From: MPNP01 sp965116235
GTDB lineage: Bacteria > Pseudomonadota > Alphaproteobacteria > Rhodobacterales > Rhodobacteraceae
Assembly: GCA_965116235.1 (NCBI GenBank)
Contig: OZ220496.1
Location: 682,001-746,000 of the forward strand
Reading direction: 5' to 3'
Length of the DNA stretch: 64,000 bases
The translations under genes were made by a program, and so were the position numbers. Each line of letters opens with the position of its first letter. The first letter of the stretch is position 1. This document shows positions 45,400 to 54,743 of the stretch, piece by piece. Under the pieces are notes generated by a model. The model searched no databases, had not been told where the DNA came from, and worked only from the letters and a program-made list of their open reading frames with translations.

Positions 45400-45796
45400 G
45401 AACGCCCATTACCGGAGGTTTCTTGCCGATGCCTAGCCGAAAAGGATTTCTTGACAGACACTACCCATGCGCACGCCCCGTGTGAACATGCCCAAAACAG
45501 GCGTTGTGCACAGGCATGACGTTCAGCTTTCAAGCGGACGGTGTGGATGGTCTGTTATACGATGTCGTGTAGTTTGTTGAGGCGACGGTCCACGGGGTCG
45601 GGCCAATGAAATTGGCAGTGTCACTGCCAACAGCCCTCCTGACTCCGGACAGCGTGGGCCTTGGCAAAAGCCATCAACCACGCGTTGCATTTGGAACGCC
45701 AATGAAAAGTCATGTCTTGTATTGTAGTGCTAACAAAGTAGACTTGATCGTCTCAAATCCGTATTTCTTCCATATCAGGACCGGAAAGGAACAAGA
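45400..45796. other. Gene-poor stretch
   Basis: I see no supportable gene. It contains the promoter region of the SDR gene that starts at 45797. Confidence 0.4.
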
Positions 45797-46495
45797 ATGA
45801 AGAAAGTCGCACTGATCATTGGCGGTGGCAGTGGCATGGGAGCCGATGCCGCCAAAAGACTTTCAGAGTCGGAATATGAAATCGGCGTATTGTCCTCCTC
45901 GGGCCAAGGTCAGGCATTGGCCGAGTCCCTTGGAGGGGTGGGCGTGACTGGAACCAACAGGTCGCAGGCTGATATCCAGAAACTGATCAGTCGAGCCATG
46001 GACAAATGGGAGCGTGTGGATGTCGTGGTCAACTCGGCTGGTCATGGGCCAAAGGGTGACATTCTGGACATCAGCGACGAGGACTGGCATGAAGGCATGG
46101 AGTTTTACCTCATGAATGTTGTCCGCACGGCTCGGCTGGTTGCTCCCATCATGGTTAATCAGGGAGGCGGAACGATTATCAACATTTCGACCTTTGCCGT
46201 TTTTGAACCCGATCCCCTTTTCCCGACATCAGGCGTATTCAGGGCTGGTTTGACCAGTTTCACAAAGCTTTTTGCAGACAAGTTTGCCAAGGACAATGTG
46301 CGAATGAACAATGTCCTGCCGGGTTTTATCGACAGCCTGCCGGAAACAGCGGATCGAAGGGCAAGGATTCCGATGGGGCGATATGGAACGGTGGGAGAGG
46401 TTTCGGCTCTAATCAACTATTTGGCTTCAGACGCTGCGGCTTATATGACAGGCCAAAACATTCGGCTGGATGGGGGATTGACGAGATCAGTCTGA
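45797..46495 (+). CDS. Short-chain dehydrogenase/reductase family protein lacking the usual catalytic Tyr
   Basis: The 232-residue Rossmann protein has the cofactor motif GGGSGMGADAAKRL, NSAG, and the SDR C-terminal pattern NNVLPGFID and MTGQNIRLDGGLTRSV. The active-site region reads NISTFAVFEPDPLFPTSGVF, then RAGLTSF: the YxxxK pair expected here is missing (Ser/Thr and Arg occupy the places). It may therefore be a noncanonical SDR or a binding protein. A GAAAGGAACAAG ribosome site precedes ATG 45797. Convergent with the HMGL-like gene. Confidence 0.85.
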   Translation: MKKVALIIGGGSGMGADAAKRLSESEYEIGVLSSSGQGQALAESLGGVGVTGTNRSQADIQKLISRAMDKWERVDVVVNSAGHGPKGDILDISDEDWHEGMEFYLMNVVRTARLVAPIMVNQGGGTIINISTFAVFEPDPLFPTSGVFRAGLTSFTKLFADKFAKDNVRMNNVLPGFIDSLPETADRRARIPMGRYGTVGEVSALINYLASDAAAYMTGQNIRLDGGLTRSV

Positions 46496-46577
46496 TCGTC
46501 CAAAGGAGGGATATTGTAAAGAATCGATTTCATCCATGATGCTGTTCGATGCTGACAGAAAGATTCAAACCGTGATG

Positions 46578-47525
46578 TCAGGGGGTTGCTCGCCAGTTTA
46601 TATTGGCGGGAGGCAATGCTCGCGCAATTGCGCCATGGAGGGTTTCGTCTGGGAGCATATGAGCCAGCTGCTCTCGTGCCTTGAGCAGTTTGACAAGATC
46701 GATTTCCGTGACAAAGCCACATCGTTCGCAAAGGTATACGAGGTCTTCAAAGGCAACGTTTCCTGTGGCCCCCGGAGCGAAAGGACAGCCTCCCAAGCCG
46801 CCCAAGGTTCCATCTAGAACCCGGACACCAGCCTCAAGAGCGGCATACGCGTTGGCAACGCCTGTGCCTCGGGTCTCATGCAGATGTATGACAATCGGCA
46901 GATCACCGACTTCCGCAATGACCTTTCGCGTCAGATCATAGACTTGACGTGGGCCTGCAAAGCCCACCGTATCAGCGATGGCAATCTGGTCTGCCCCAGC
47001 CTCAGCACAACGAGCCGCGATGCGAACGACATCGTCTGCGTCAACATCGCCGGCAATGGAGCAGCCAAAAGAAACCGATATGGCCCCAGAGACCATAGGT
47101 TTGAACTTGGCCTGGCTGCGCTTGTCGACGGCAGTCCTGATCAAGCCAATTGCAGCCTCGATCGAGCGCCGGATATTGGCCTGACAGTGTTCTTCCGTGG
47201 CTGAGAGAGAGATGACCAGCTCATCAACGGGAGTTTTCAGGGCATCGTCCAAGGCCCTTTCGTTGAGTGTCAGGGCGGTGGAATAGGCTCCCATCAAACC
47301 GGCAACGCAGTTTACGAGTTCGCGAATGTCGGCAAATTGCGGGAAGGTCTTGACCGGCAAAAAGGATCCGACCTCAAAGTGGGTAACGCCAGCCTCATAT
47401 TCCATCTGGATGAGTTTGACTTTATCTTCCGTTGAAGGGAAGGACTTGGTTAACTGCAAGCCATCACGAAGTGACAGTTCACGCAGACTGACCTGATCCT
47501 TCGGATACATGTCATCGCTCATCAT
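46578..47525 (-). CDS. HMG-CoA lyase-like aldolase
   Basis: A 315-residue TIM-barrel protein of the HMGL family. It shows LRELSLRDGLQL (metal-binding Asp and Arg), HFEVGSFLP, IAIADTVGFAGPRQVYDL, the HLHETRGTGVANAYAALEAG metal motif and the LGGLGGCPFAPGATGNVAFE loop with the catalytic Cys. HMG-CoA lyase cleaves HMG-CoA into acetyl-CoA and acetoacetate; paralogues cleave other 3-hydroxy acyl-CoAs. It lies three bases after the CoA-transferase gene, so the pair probably activates and then cleaves an organic acid. Confidence 0.9.
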   Translation of the reverse strand: MMSDDMYPKDQVSLRELSLRDGLQLTKSFPSTEDKVKLIQMEYEAGVTHFEVGSFLPVKTFPQFADIRELVNCVAGLMGAYSTALTLNERALDDALKTPVDELVISLSATEEHCQANIRRSIEAAIGLIRTAVDKRSQAKFKPMVSGAISVSFGCSIAGDVDADDVVRIAARCAEAGADQIAIADTVGFAGPRQVYDLTRKVIAEVGDLPIVIHLHETRGTGVANAYAALEAGVRVLDGTLGGLGGCPFAPGATGNVAFEDLVYLCERCGFVTEIDLVKLLKAREQLAHMLPDETLHGAIARALPPANINWRATP

Positions 47526-47528
47526 AAC

Positions 47529-48710
47529 TTAGCTCTCCTTTCCTGTTGCGCTGGAGATGACATCATCGTCAAGACCAAGTTCCTTCAGGATGGGACCGTT
47601 GTCGAAACCGAGTTTTGGGATGCCGTGATCCTGTCCGACCCGAAGCCCGTCAACCTCGATAGGTAAGCCAGGAATCTTGATTTCCTGACCATCTGGCATG
47701 ATCGAAACAGGAAGTCCTCCCCGAGCCTTGGCCTGAGGGTCTTCATACATTTCGGACGGTTTGGCAATCGGGGCAAAAGGTATTCCCTCCTGCTCGAACA
47801 TCCGTATCAAATCCGCGTAGAGGTGCTCCTTGAAGACTTTCGCAAACAGAGGGATAGTCCAGTTTCTGGCGTTGATCTGATCCATTCTGGATTGTAGCCG
47901 CGTATCCGTCAACAAGTCCTCCAGACCCAGAATCCGGCATAAAATGCTCCATTGACCGTCCGTCACGGCCCCCACGAAAATTCCCCTGTCGTCAGCCGTC
48001 GTGAACGTGTCATAGACTGGCCAAGTGAAGGCGCGATTGGGCATGGGCTCGGGTTCCACGCCCAGAATCGCATACTGAGCCATATGCTGGGCAACGAGCA
48101 GCAAACTGTTTTCAAAGAGGCCAACACGAATATTCCGACCGCTGCCGGTTGCTTCTCTTTCCTGCAAGGCCGCAACGGCCGCATAAGCTCCGAACAGCCC
48201 GCCCATTATATCGTTGGCTGACGAACCAATACGCAAGGGGCGGCCCGGAGGACCGGTCATGTAGGCCAGTCCCGTCATCATCTGTACGACTTCGTCCAGG
48301 GCAGACCTGTTCTTGTAGGGCCCTTCCAAAAAGCCCTTGCAGGAAACGGTGATCAACTTGGGATATCTTGATCGCAGCCCATCATGGTCCAGTCCCATCT
48401 TGGCCAGGGACTGGTCACGAAAGTTCTCGACAAGAATGTCTGCCGTTGCCAACAGCTTGTCAACGGCCTTTCGACCGTCAGCCGATTTCATGTCAATGGC
48501 GATGGATTTCTTGCTGCGGTTGAAGGTCGGGAAAAAAGAGGCTCCCATGCCTGTCAGCTTTCGGGTCTTGTCCCCTCCGGGTGGCTCCACCTTGATGACC
48601 TCCGCTCCCAGCAACCCCAGAAACATGCCGCAGGAGGGTCCAAATATCATGTGCGAAAACTCGACAACGCGAACTCCGGCAAGCGGCTGAAAGATCCCTT
48701 TGTCGTCCAT
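47529..48710 (-). CDS. Family III CoA-transferase (CaiB/BaiF)
   Basis: A 393-residue CoA-transferase. N-terminal LAGVRVVEFSHMIFGPSCGM, then LGAEVIKVEPPGGDKTRKL, the NRSKKSIAIDMKSADGRKAV stretch, ENFRDQSLAKMG, and SALDEVVQMMTGLAYMTGPP are typical. The catalytic Asp of family III is the D in SALDEVVQ. Donor and acceptor are unknown. Directly upstream of, and probably co-transcribed with, the HMGL-like gene. Confidence 0.92.
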   Translation of the reverse strand: MDDKGIFQPLAGVRVVEFSHMIFGPSCGMFLGLLGAEVIKVEPPGGDKTRKLTGMGASFFPTFNRSKKSIAIDMKSADGRKAVDKLLATADILVENFRDQSLAKMGLDHDGLRSRYPKLITVSCKGFLEGPYKNRSALDEVVQMMTGLAYMTGPPGRPLRIGSSANDIMGGLFGAYAAVAALQEREATGSGRNIRVGLFENSLLLVAQHMAQYAILGVEPEPMPNRAFTWPVYDTFTTADDRGIFVGAVTDGQWSILCRILGLEDLLTDTRLQSRMDQINARNWTIPLFAKVFKEHLYADLIRMFEQEGIPFAPIAKPSEMYEDPQAKARGGLPVSIMPDGQEIKIPGLPIEVDGLRVGQDHGIPKLGFDNGPILKELGLDDDVISSATGKES

Positions 48711-48764
48711 CTGTTATCTCTTCTCTCAATGCCTGGACTGAACAGCAAGCTCCGCGGGCATCGA

Positions 48765-49985
48765 TTACATGTACTTTTTGAGCTCAGCGCGAGCTATGGA
48801 ACGCAAGTGAACTTCATCCGGGCCATCGACGAATCGGAGTGCCCTTCCCCATGTCCAAAGGTAGGACAGGGGCGTATCGTTGGTCAGACCCGTTGCTCCC
48901 CATATTTGCATGGCCCGGTCCAAGATTTTTGTTTGCAGCCGGGTGGCGGCGACCTTGATTTCGGATATCAGCACCCGGGCCGCCTTGTTGCCTTGCGTGT
49001 CCATCAGCCAGGAGACGTAAAGGCTCAACAGTCGTGCCTGATCAATCTCCATGCGGCTCTCCGCAATCCAGTCCGTGAGATTGGCGTAACCATCCAGGCC
49101 CTTGCCATAGGTCGACCGAGACAAAACGCGCTGGCACATCAGTTTCAGCGCACGCTCGCACTGGCCAATTGAGCGCATGCAGTGATGAATTCGTCCCGGA
49201 CCCAGACGTGCTTGGGCCAAGGCAAACCCCTGGCCCTCCTGACCGATGAGATTGGCAGCTGGAACGACAACATCCTTGAACTCAAGTTCGCAGTGGCCTT
49301 CAATCGCCAAATGATTCATGATGGGCAGATTGCGGACGATACGAAATCCACTGGTTTCGAAGGGGACAATCACGAAACTGTGGCGCTCATGGCGAAATGC
49401 CTCCGTATCAGGGTTCGAAACTCCCAGCACAAGCGTAAAGGCACAGTTTGGATGCAAGGCACCGGTCGTGAACCATTTCCGACCATTGATGACATAATTG
49501 CTTCCATCACGTTCAACGGTCGTTGTCAAATTGGTTGGATCCGAGGAAGCAACATGAGGTTCGGTGATTGAAACAGCCGAGCGAATACGACCTTCCAGAA
49601 GCGGATTCAGCCATTTCTTCCGCTGATCTTCCGATGCAAACAGATGGAGCAGCTCCATGTTGCCTGTGTCTGGAGCGCTGCAATTGAACACTTCCGATGA
49701 CCAATGATAGTGCCCCATGATTTCTGCAAGAGGGGCATATTCCATGTTGGTCAAACGCGTCCCGGGCTCGTCATCGTTCAATCCGGGCAGGAAAAGGTTC
49801 CACAAGCCCTCACTCTTGGCCCGTTCTTTCAAGCTGTCAACAAGACTGAGAGGATAGACTCCTCTATCAGCCGTCTGCTGCCACTCACTGTCCGCTGGTA
49901 CCACATGGGTATCCATAAAGGCTTGAAGCTTGGCACGGAGTTCCAGCACTTTCGGAGACTGGTCGAAAAGCGAGTCGGTGTTCAT
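48765..49985 (-). CDS. Acyl-CoA dehydrogenase
   Basis: A protein of about 406 residues from ATG 49985. FAD-dependent acyl-CoA dehydrogenase signatures: SAVSITEPHVASSDPTNLTT, GRKWFTTGALHPNC, LGPGRIHHCMRSIGQCERAL, and MQIWGATGLTNDTPLSYLWT, then LRFVDGPDEVHLRSIA. It resembles the ACAD10/11 type, which acts with an aminoglycoside phosphotransferase-like kinase on 4-hydroxyacyl substrates; that kinase-like gene lies directly upstream. This suggests a hydroxyacyl-CoA route. It follows the phosphotransferase gene by 82 bases. Confidence 0.92.
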   Translation of the reverse strand: MNTDSLFDQSPKVLELRAKLQAFMDTHVVPADSEWQQTADRGVYPLSLVDSLKERAKSEGLWNLFLPGLNDDEPGTRLTNMEYAPLAEIMGHYHWSSEVFNCSAPDTGNMELLHLFASEDQRKKWLNPLLEGRIRSAVSITEPHVASSDPTNLTTTVERDGSNYVINGRKWFTTGALHPNCAFTLVLGVSNPDTEAFRHERHSFVIVPFETSGFRIVRNLPIMNHLAIEGHCELEFKDVVVPAANLIGQEGQGFALAQARLGPGRIHHCMRSIGQCERALKLMCQRVLSRSTYGKGLDGYANLTDWIAESRMEIDQARLLSLYVSWLMDTQGNKAARVLISEIKVAATRLQTKILDRAMQIWGATGLTNDTPLSYLWTWGRALRFVDGPDEVHLRSIARAELKKYM

Positions 49986-50067
49986 TGTCCCAAGATCTCG
50001 TTGTTTTGCGTGTAACCGGTTATGGACCGTCCTTGAATGCCAAGTCTCGAGTCGGGCTTCTCTCGTG

Positions 50068-51099
50068 TCAGATTTCGAAATCGGCCTGCTCGGACAATTC
50101 GGCACCTCTTTGGGCCAGGCGAGGAGCAATGATGCCCAAATTCAAGGCATCATCGGATGCCGCATTCCCCTTTTGGGCTCGCGTGGCCACACCGGCAAAT
50201 ATGACGGCCATCCGAAACAGGGCAAAGACCAGATGGAACCGAGACAGCCTGATCCCATGAGGCGACTCGGAGTGGTATGCGGCGACAAACTCTTCCAAGG
50301 TTGGGAGGTTCAATTCTTCCAATTGCAGATCGCCAATGCCCTGCCCATACTCATCAGAATTCAAGAACCAGGCATAGCAACAGCTGTTGGCCAAATCCGC
50401 CAAAGGGTGTCCCAAAGTTGACAACTCCCAGTCGATCACGGAAACGATAAAGGATTCATGAGGATCGAATATCAGATTGCCAATCCGATAATCGCCATGG
50501 ACCAGAGTTGTCATGTCGGTTGCAGGCAAATTCTTGGGGAGCCACGCAATGAGATGCTCGAGCGCGGGATCTTCGTTATTCTTGGACAATTGCCATTGTT
50601 GCGTCCATCGGCGAATCTGGCGGGCAAAATAGTTGCCATGGGGGCCAAAGTCGGTCAGGCCGATCTCATCAATGTCAACCGAGTGGATTAGGGCAAGGGT
50701 TTTTGCCATCTCGAAATACATCTCTTTTCTCAGTTCCGGATCAACCTGACTCAGGGAACTGTCACGAAACACACGTCCGGGAATGAATTCCATCAGGTAA
50801 AATTCCGTTCTGGCCACGGATTCATCTTCGCAGTAATGGAACATTGTCGGAACGTATATGTCGGACATGATGAGCGCACACTGCACCCGGAATTCGCGCT
50901 CAATCGCATGGGCAGAGGGGAGCAATTCTCCATCCGGCCGTCGGCGCAACACGAACTTTTGATCTCCATAAGTGAAAATGTAAGTTGGATTCGACTGTCC
51001 GCCGGCAGCCCTTTCAACTTGAGGCGTGCCTTCAAGTTCCGGGAAATGTCCCTTGATCCAGATATCAATTTTGTCAGGGTCAACGTCCAGCGAACTCAA
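50068..51099 (-). CDS. Aminoglycoside-phosphotransferase-like kinase (ACAD10/11-type partner)
   Basis: A 343-residue APH-fold kinase: FVLRRRPDGELLPSAHAIER (ATP-binding Lys/Arg), FYLMEFIPGRVFRD, LVHGDYRIGNLIFDP (catalytic HGD) and SVIDWELSTLGHPLADLANS (metal-binding DW). Such proteins pair with acyl-CoA dehydrogenases in 4-hydroxyacyl-CoA degradation by phosphorylating the hydroxyl group. The start is TTG 51099 with a strong AAAGGAG seven bases upstream. It is divergent from the SDR gene at 51260. Confidence 0.9.
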   Translation of the reverse strand: MSSLDVDPDKIDIWIKGHFPELEGTPQVERAAGGQSNPTYIFTYGDQKFVLRRRPDGELLPSAHAIEREFRVQCALIMSDIYVPTMFHYCEDESVARTEFYLMEFIPGRVFRDSSLSQVDPELRKEMYFEMAKTLALIHSVDIDEIGLTDFGPHGNYFARQIRRWTQQWQLSKNNEDPALEHLIAWLPKNLPATDMTTLVHGDYRIGNLIFDPHESFIVSVIDWELSTLGHPLADLANSCCYAWFLNSDEYGQGIGDLQLEELNLPTLEEFVAAYHSESPHGIRLSRFHLVFALFRMAVIFAGVATRAQKGNAASDDALNLGIIAPRLAQRGAELSEQADFEI

Positions 51100-51259
51100 A
51101 ATGAAACTCCTTTAATAAACCCGAACCCACAGACGCATTCTGCAGTCCTGTCGGCAGAAATCTTGAACAGAGAGTTACTCCTGACAAAACACAGCCGGAA
51201 CAATAGGTACCATAATTGTTTAAATTCACATTGACAGATTTTTTTGAAGGAACAACAAG

Positions 51260-52051
51260 ATGACAGAATCACGAGTGGCCGTCATTACCGGCGCCGCAAC
51301 CGGAATCGGGGCCTGCTGCGCTCGGGCCATGGCCGAGAAGGGGTATCATGTTGCCATCAACTTTTTTGATCAGGCCGATCTGGCTCACGACGTGGCCGCC
51401 GAGTGCGAGGCCATGGGAGTTGAAACCATGACCATGGCCGGAGATGTTTCAAAGGACGATGATTGCCGCAATTTCGTGGCCCGGACGGCGGCAAGGTTCA
51501 ATCGGGTCGATGCCTTGATATGCTGTGCCGCAACGACACAATTTACACCTCTTGACGACCTGGCCAACCAGAATGCAGAGGATTTTCAGCGCATCTACGG
51601 TGTGAATGTCATTGGCATTTATCAAATGGCCAGAGCCTGCGGACCGTATCTTCGCCAGAGTCCAAACGGTGCCATCGTGAATATCTCGTCCATTGCCTCT
51701 CAAAATGGCAGCGGAAGTTCGTTGGGTTACATTGCCTCCAAGGGAGCGGTCAATGCCTTGACCTTTGCCCTCGCCAAGCTTTACGCCCCTGAAGTCAGGG
51801 TAAATGCAGTCTTGCCGGGATTCGTCAACACGAAGTGGTTTCTGGATTACGTCGGAGAGGAACGACTTGACCAGATCAAGCAGGAGTTTGCCAGCGGTGC
51901 AGCCCTGAATGCCATCAGCGAGCCAGAGGAAATCGCTGCGGCCGTGGCCTTTCTGGCAGTTGACGCAACTAAGACGACCGGGCAGCTCCTGTATTCCGAT
52001 GCCGGTTCGACCTTGGGCCCCCAGATACGATATACCCCCGTTGACGGATGA
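51260..52051 (+). CDS. Short-chain dehydrogenase/reductase
   Basis: A 263-residue classical SDR. TGAATGIGACCARAMAEKG (cofactor), CCAATTQ in place of NNAG, NISSIASQNGSGSSLGYIAS followed by KGAV (catalytic Ser, Tyr and Lys all present), and the C-terminal AVAFLAVDATKTTGQLLYSD. It is probably an NAD(P)H-dependent reductase of a hydroxy/keto acyl or alcohol substrate, in keeping with the adjacent acyl-CoA genes. Good ribosome site (GAAGGAAC) before ATG. Confidence 0.92.
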   Translation: MTESRVAVITGAATGIGACCARAMAEKGYHVAINFFDQADLAHDVAAECEAMGVETMTMAGDVSKDDDCRNFVARTAARFNRVDALICCAATTQFTPLDDLANQNAEDFQRIYGVNVIGIYQMARACGPYLRQSPNGAIVNISSIASQNGSGSSLGYIASKGAVNALTFALAKLYAPEVRVNAVLPGFVNTKWFLDYVGEERLDQIKQEFASGAALNAISEPEEIAAAVAFLAVDATKTTGQLLYSDAGSTLGPQIRYTPVDG

Positions 52052-52103
52052 GCTGCCCGTGACCGGACGGGTCAGTCGCTGACCCACTTGTTGGCAGAGC
52101 CGG

Positions 52104-53165
52104 CTACCCTTTGGGAATGTCCATTCTTGGGGCACCCTGCCGATGCTTCAGCCGACCAAAGACGTCAAAGCCCATTTGCAACAAGCCTTGGATTATATCG
52201 ATGGGAACCCAGTTTTCGGCTATGCGCCCGTCTTCGATGCGATAGAAATCCATAACCCGCATGGTGATAAAGCGACCGGTTGGAGGCAAGCCGAGCCATT
52301 CGCCGAGGTGTGTTCCCCCGACGGAAGGCCAGCCGCCCGTTACAGCAAAATTGTCCTCACCCATACGGATGTAATGGCCTTGCCCCTTGCGGTCGGGAAA
52401 GCCAACAAGAAAAGGGATTTGATGGTGAGCTCTAAACCCGTCCAGCCCCCGCGTTGTTCCTATGCCTGACGCCGCATAGTACTGAAAATGGGGCGTCCAG
52501 AACTCGTCCATGGGCATCGATGCAATGTTCCGGCCGTCAAATTTGTGCAAGGAACCATGCATGCGCAGAATGAAGTCTATGGCTGTCTTTCCGGCATTCA
52601 GGTCTCCGGCCTCGTCTTTGACGCCATCCATGGTTGCCGGAGCCATCCACACGCCCTCCGATCCCAATGATGGAACAAGCGGCCAGCACCCAGCCTGCTT
52701 CATCAGATCAAGGAAATCAAGCAGCATGTAGGAATGAGTTATTTTGTTCTCGACAATCTGATGGACTTCACAACTCCGCAGGTGAGCGACTCCGTGCGTC
52801 GGAGGTATGCCGAAAAGCGGTTGCCGGAAGGTTCCCTGATAGTGACAAAAGGATGCGACCATGAGCTGACCAGCAATGTCATGCTGATTTCGGGTGTCCG
52901 CAACGTTGTAGCCAATGACAAAGATGCTGTCCCTTCGTTCCATGTCCGGCATGGACTGACGCAGTACACCCCAGTTCCGATTGATGGCGTCAACTCCTTC
53001 CAGCTCATTGAAGGGATGGGAACCCCACCATCTAGCGTTTGCATGGTAACAGGCCTCGGCTCTGGCCCCGTTTGCCAGAGAGTGGAGCCCCAGTCGTATC
53101 GTTCGTTTCAGTGTGGTCAGATCGGTCAACGGCTTTACTCCTGATTTGGTGTTGTGGTCAGCCAA
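52104..53165 (-). CDS. Double NTF2/SnoaL-like domain protein
   Basis: The 353-residue protein contains two SnoaL/NTF2-like domains (about residues 25-165 and 195-345). The second ends in the family pattern FITMRVMDFYRIEDGRIAEN and WVPIDIIQGLLQMG; the first has RWWGSHPFNELEGVDAI and KITHSYMLLDFLDLMKQAG. Related proteins act as ester cyclases or hydratases, or bind small hydrophobic molecules. The start appears to be a TTG at 53165 directly after the TctA stop, so it is probably the last gene of that transporter operon. Confidence 0.75.
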   Translation of the reverse strand: MADHNTKSGVKPLTDLTTLKRTIRLGLHSLANGARAEACYHANARWWGSHPFNELEGVDAINRNWGVLRQSMPDMERRDSIFVIGYNVADTRNQHDIAGQLMVASFCHYQGTFRQPLFGIPPTHGVAHLRSCEVHQIVENKITHSYMLLDFLDLMKQAGCWPLVPSLGSEGVWMAPATMDGVKDEAGDLNAGKTAIDFILRMHGSLHKFDGRNIASMPMDEFWTPHFQYYAASGIGTTRGLDGFRAHHQIPFLVGFPDRKGQGHYIRMGEDNFAVTGGWPSVGGTHLGEWLGLPPTGRFITMRVMDFYRIEDGRIAENWVPIDIIQGLLQMGFDVFGRLKHRQGAPRMDIPKG

Positions 53166-54743
53166 TTATTTCCGAAAGAAGGTAAAGACAATGATGAACA
53201 CGGTCAATCCCACGAGAACGACCGAAGTCGTCGAACTGAAAAGGAAAAAGGGGTCACCACCGGTTGCGGCAAAGGCCTGGCGTGAGGTGTCTTCCAGACG
53301 TCCGCCCAAAATAAAGGCAATGACAAAGGGCAGGGGCGAGATTTCAAGCTTGCGGAATACATAGCCAAGCACCCCGAACCCCAAGGTGAAATAAAGGGCC
53401 GACAGTCGCGTTTCCTGAATGTAGATGGCTGTCAGCGTCAGCAGGATGACGATGGGAAACAGATATCGCTTCGGGGTTCGCGCAAGAAAGCCTGTCGAGC
53501 GCATGATCACGCCGCCGATTGTCCAGTTGAAGGCGTTGGCAATCATCATTGTCGTGAACAGTCCAAAAGCAATGACCAGTTCGGGGTTCACCGTGTCTTG
53601 GATGAAGTTGAACACAGACGGACCAGGATTGAAGCCACCGATTGAATCGGCCGCGAGAATCAGGAACACGGCGGCTGTATTGCCCGGTATTCCCAAAGAC
53701 AGGACAGGAATCAGATTGGCGCCTGAAACGGAGGAATTGGCTGCCTCGGTGGCCGCCACGCCTTCAGGTGCACCGGTGCCAAAGGGTATGGCATCCGGTT
53801 CCTTGCGCCGATTGTAGAACATTCGGCCCGATGAATACCCGAGGGTGGCCGCAAGCGTGCTTCCCACTCCGGGCAACGAGCCGATCATTGTGCCGATCAC
53901 GGCCGAACGACCAATAAAGGGAAGGCAACGTCGGATGTCGCCCCAAGTCAGGCGGGAAGCCGGCCCTTGAGTTATCCGAGCGACATTCTCCCCGGACTTT
54001 TCAGCGTTGTAGTGGTCTTCCATGGACTTGAACACCTCACCGAGTATCAAGATGCCCAGAATGGCCGCAACCAAAGGAATTCCGTTGTTCAGAAAGTCGA
54101 ACCCCAAGGTCAGACGGGGCGCAAAATCCTGGCCCGTACCGATATAGACAGCCATCAAGCCCAGAGACATCGACAACAGGCCTTTGGCTGGCGATTGGCC
54201 GATTATGGTGGCAATGAACGCCATCGAGAGCAAAAGCAGGGCGGTCTTTTCCGGAAAATCCAGATATCGCTCGACCAGAATTGCAAGAAAGGGAGCGCAC
54301 AGGATCAGAACGATATCAGAAAATGTATCGCCGCTTGCCGAGGAGAAATGAGCCACTCGCAAGGCCTTGCCAGCCTCGCCTTTCTGGGTCATTGGATAAC
54401 CGTCAAAGGTCGTCAGATAGGCATCGGGTGTTCCCGGCGTGTTGAACAGGATGGCGGGAACGGCACCGCCCACGGTCGCGCCCTTCATGATGCCGATGAG
54501 AAAGCCCAGTACAGGGAGCAGGGCATCGGGCGTAAAGCCGAAAGTCGAGATCAGGATTGGCAGCGAGATCGCCATGGCCATCGGACCCGCCAGACCCGGC
54601 GTGCTTCCCACGCTGATGCCGAGCAAGAAGCCCAGAAACACCATTACGACGGTAAGGGAAAAAGGAATGCCCAGTATTGAGAACGCTTCGGGCCCGAGAA
54701 AAACTGCCTGAATTCCAAGTGCGATATAGTCAAAAACGCCCAT
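53166..54743 (-). CDS. Tripartite tricarboxylate transporter, TctA large membrane subunit
   Basis: A 525-residue membrane protein with about 12 hydrophobic segments. TctA signatures: GFLLGISVGSTPGLAGPMAM, GGAVPAILFNTPGTPDAYLT, TFDGYPMTQKGEAGKAL and SLPGVGSTLAATLGYSSGRM, with GIPGNTAAVFLILAADSIGG. It forms the channel of a sodium- or proton-coupled TTT uptake system for a carboxylate. Its start overlaps the tctB stop by one base. It belongs to the tctC-tctB-tctA order here. Confidence 0.94.
   Translation of the reverse strand: MGVFDYIALGIQAVFLGPEAFSILGIPFSLTVVMVFLGFLLGISVGSTPGLAGPMAMAISLPILISTFGFTPDALLPVLGFLIGIMKGATVGGAVPAILFNTPGTPDAYLTTFDGYPMTQKGEAGKALRVAHFSSASGDTFSDIVLILCAPFLAILVERYLDFPEKTALLLLSMAFIATIIGQSPAKGLLSMSLGLMAVYIGTGQDFAPRLTLGFDFLNNGIPLVAAILGILILGEVFKSMEDHYNAEKSGENVARITQGPASRLTWGDIRRCLPFIGRSAVIGTMIGSLPGVGSTLAATLGYSSGRMFYNRRKEPDAIPFGTGAPEGVAATEAANSSVSGANLIPVLSLGIPGNTAAVFLILAADSIGGFNPGPSVFNFIQDTVNPELVIAFGLFTTMMIANAFNWTIGGVIMRSTGFLARTPKRYLFPIVILLTLTAIYIQETRLSALYFTLGFGVLGYVFRKLEISPLPFVIAFILGGRLEDTSRQAFAATGGDPFFLFSSTTSVVLVGLTVFIIVFTFFRK

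Noticed and set aside
45606..45800. 64-codon + strand frame ahead of the SDR gene
   Set aside because: Ends at the SDR start, atypical composition and no family resemblance.
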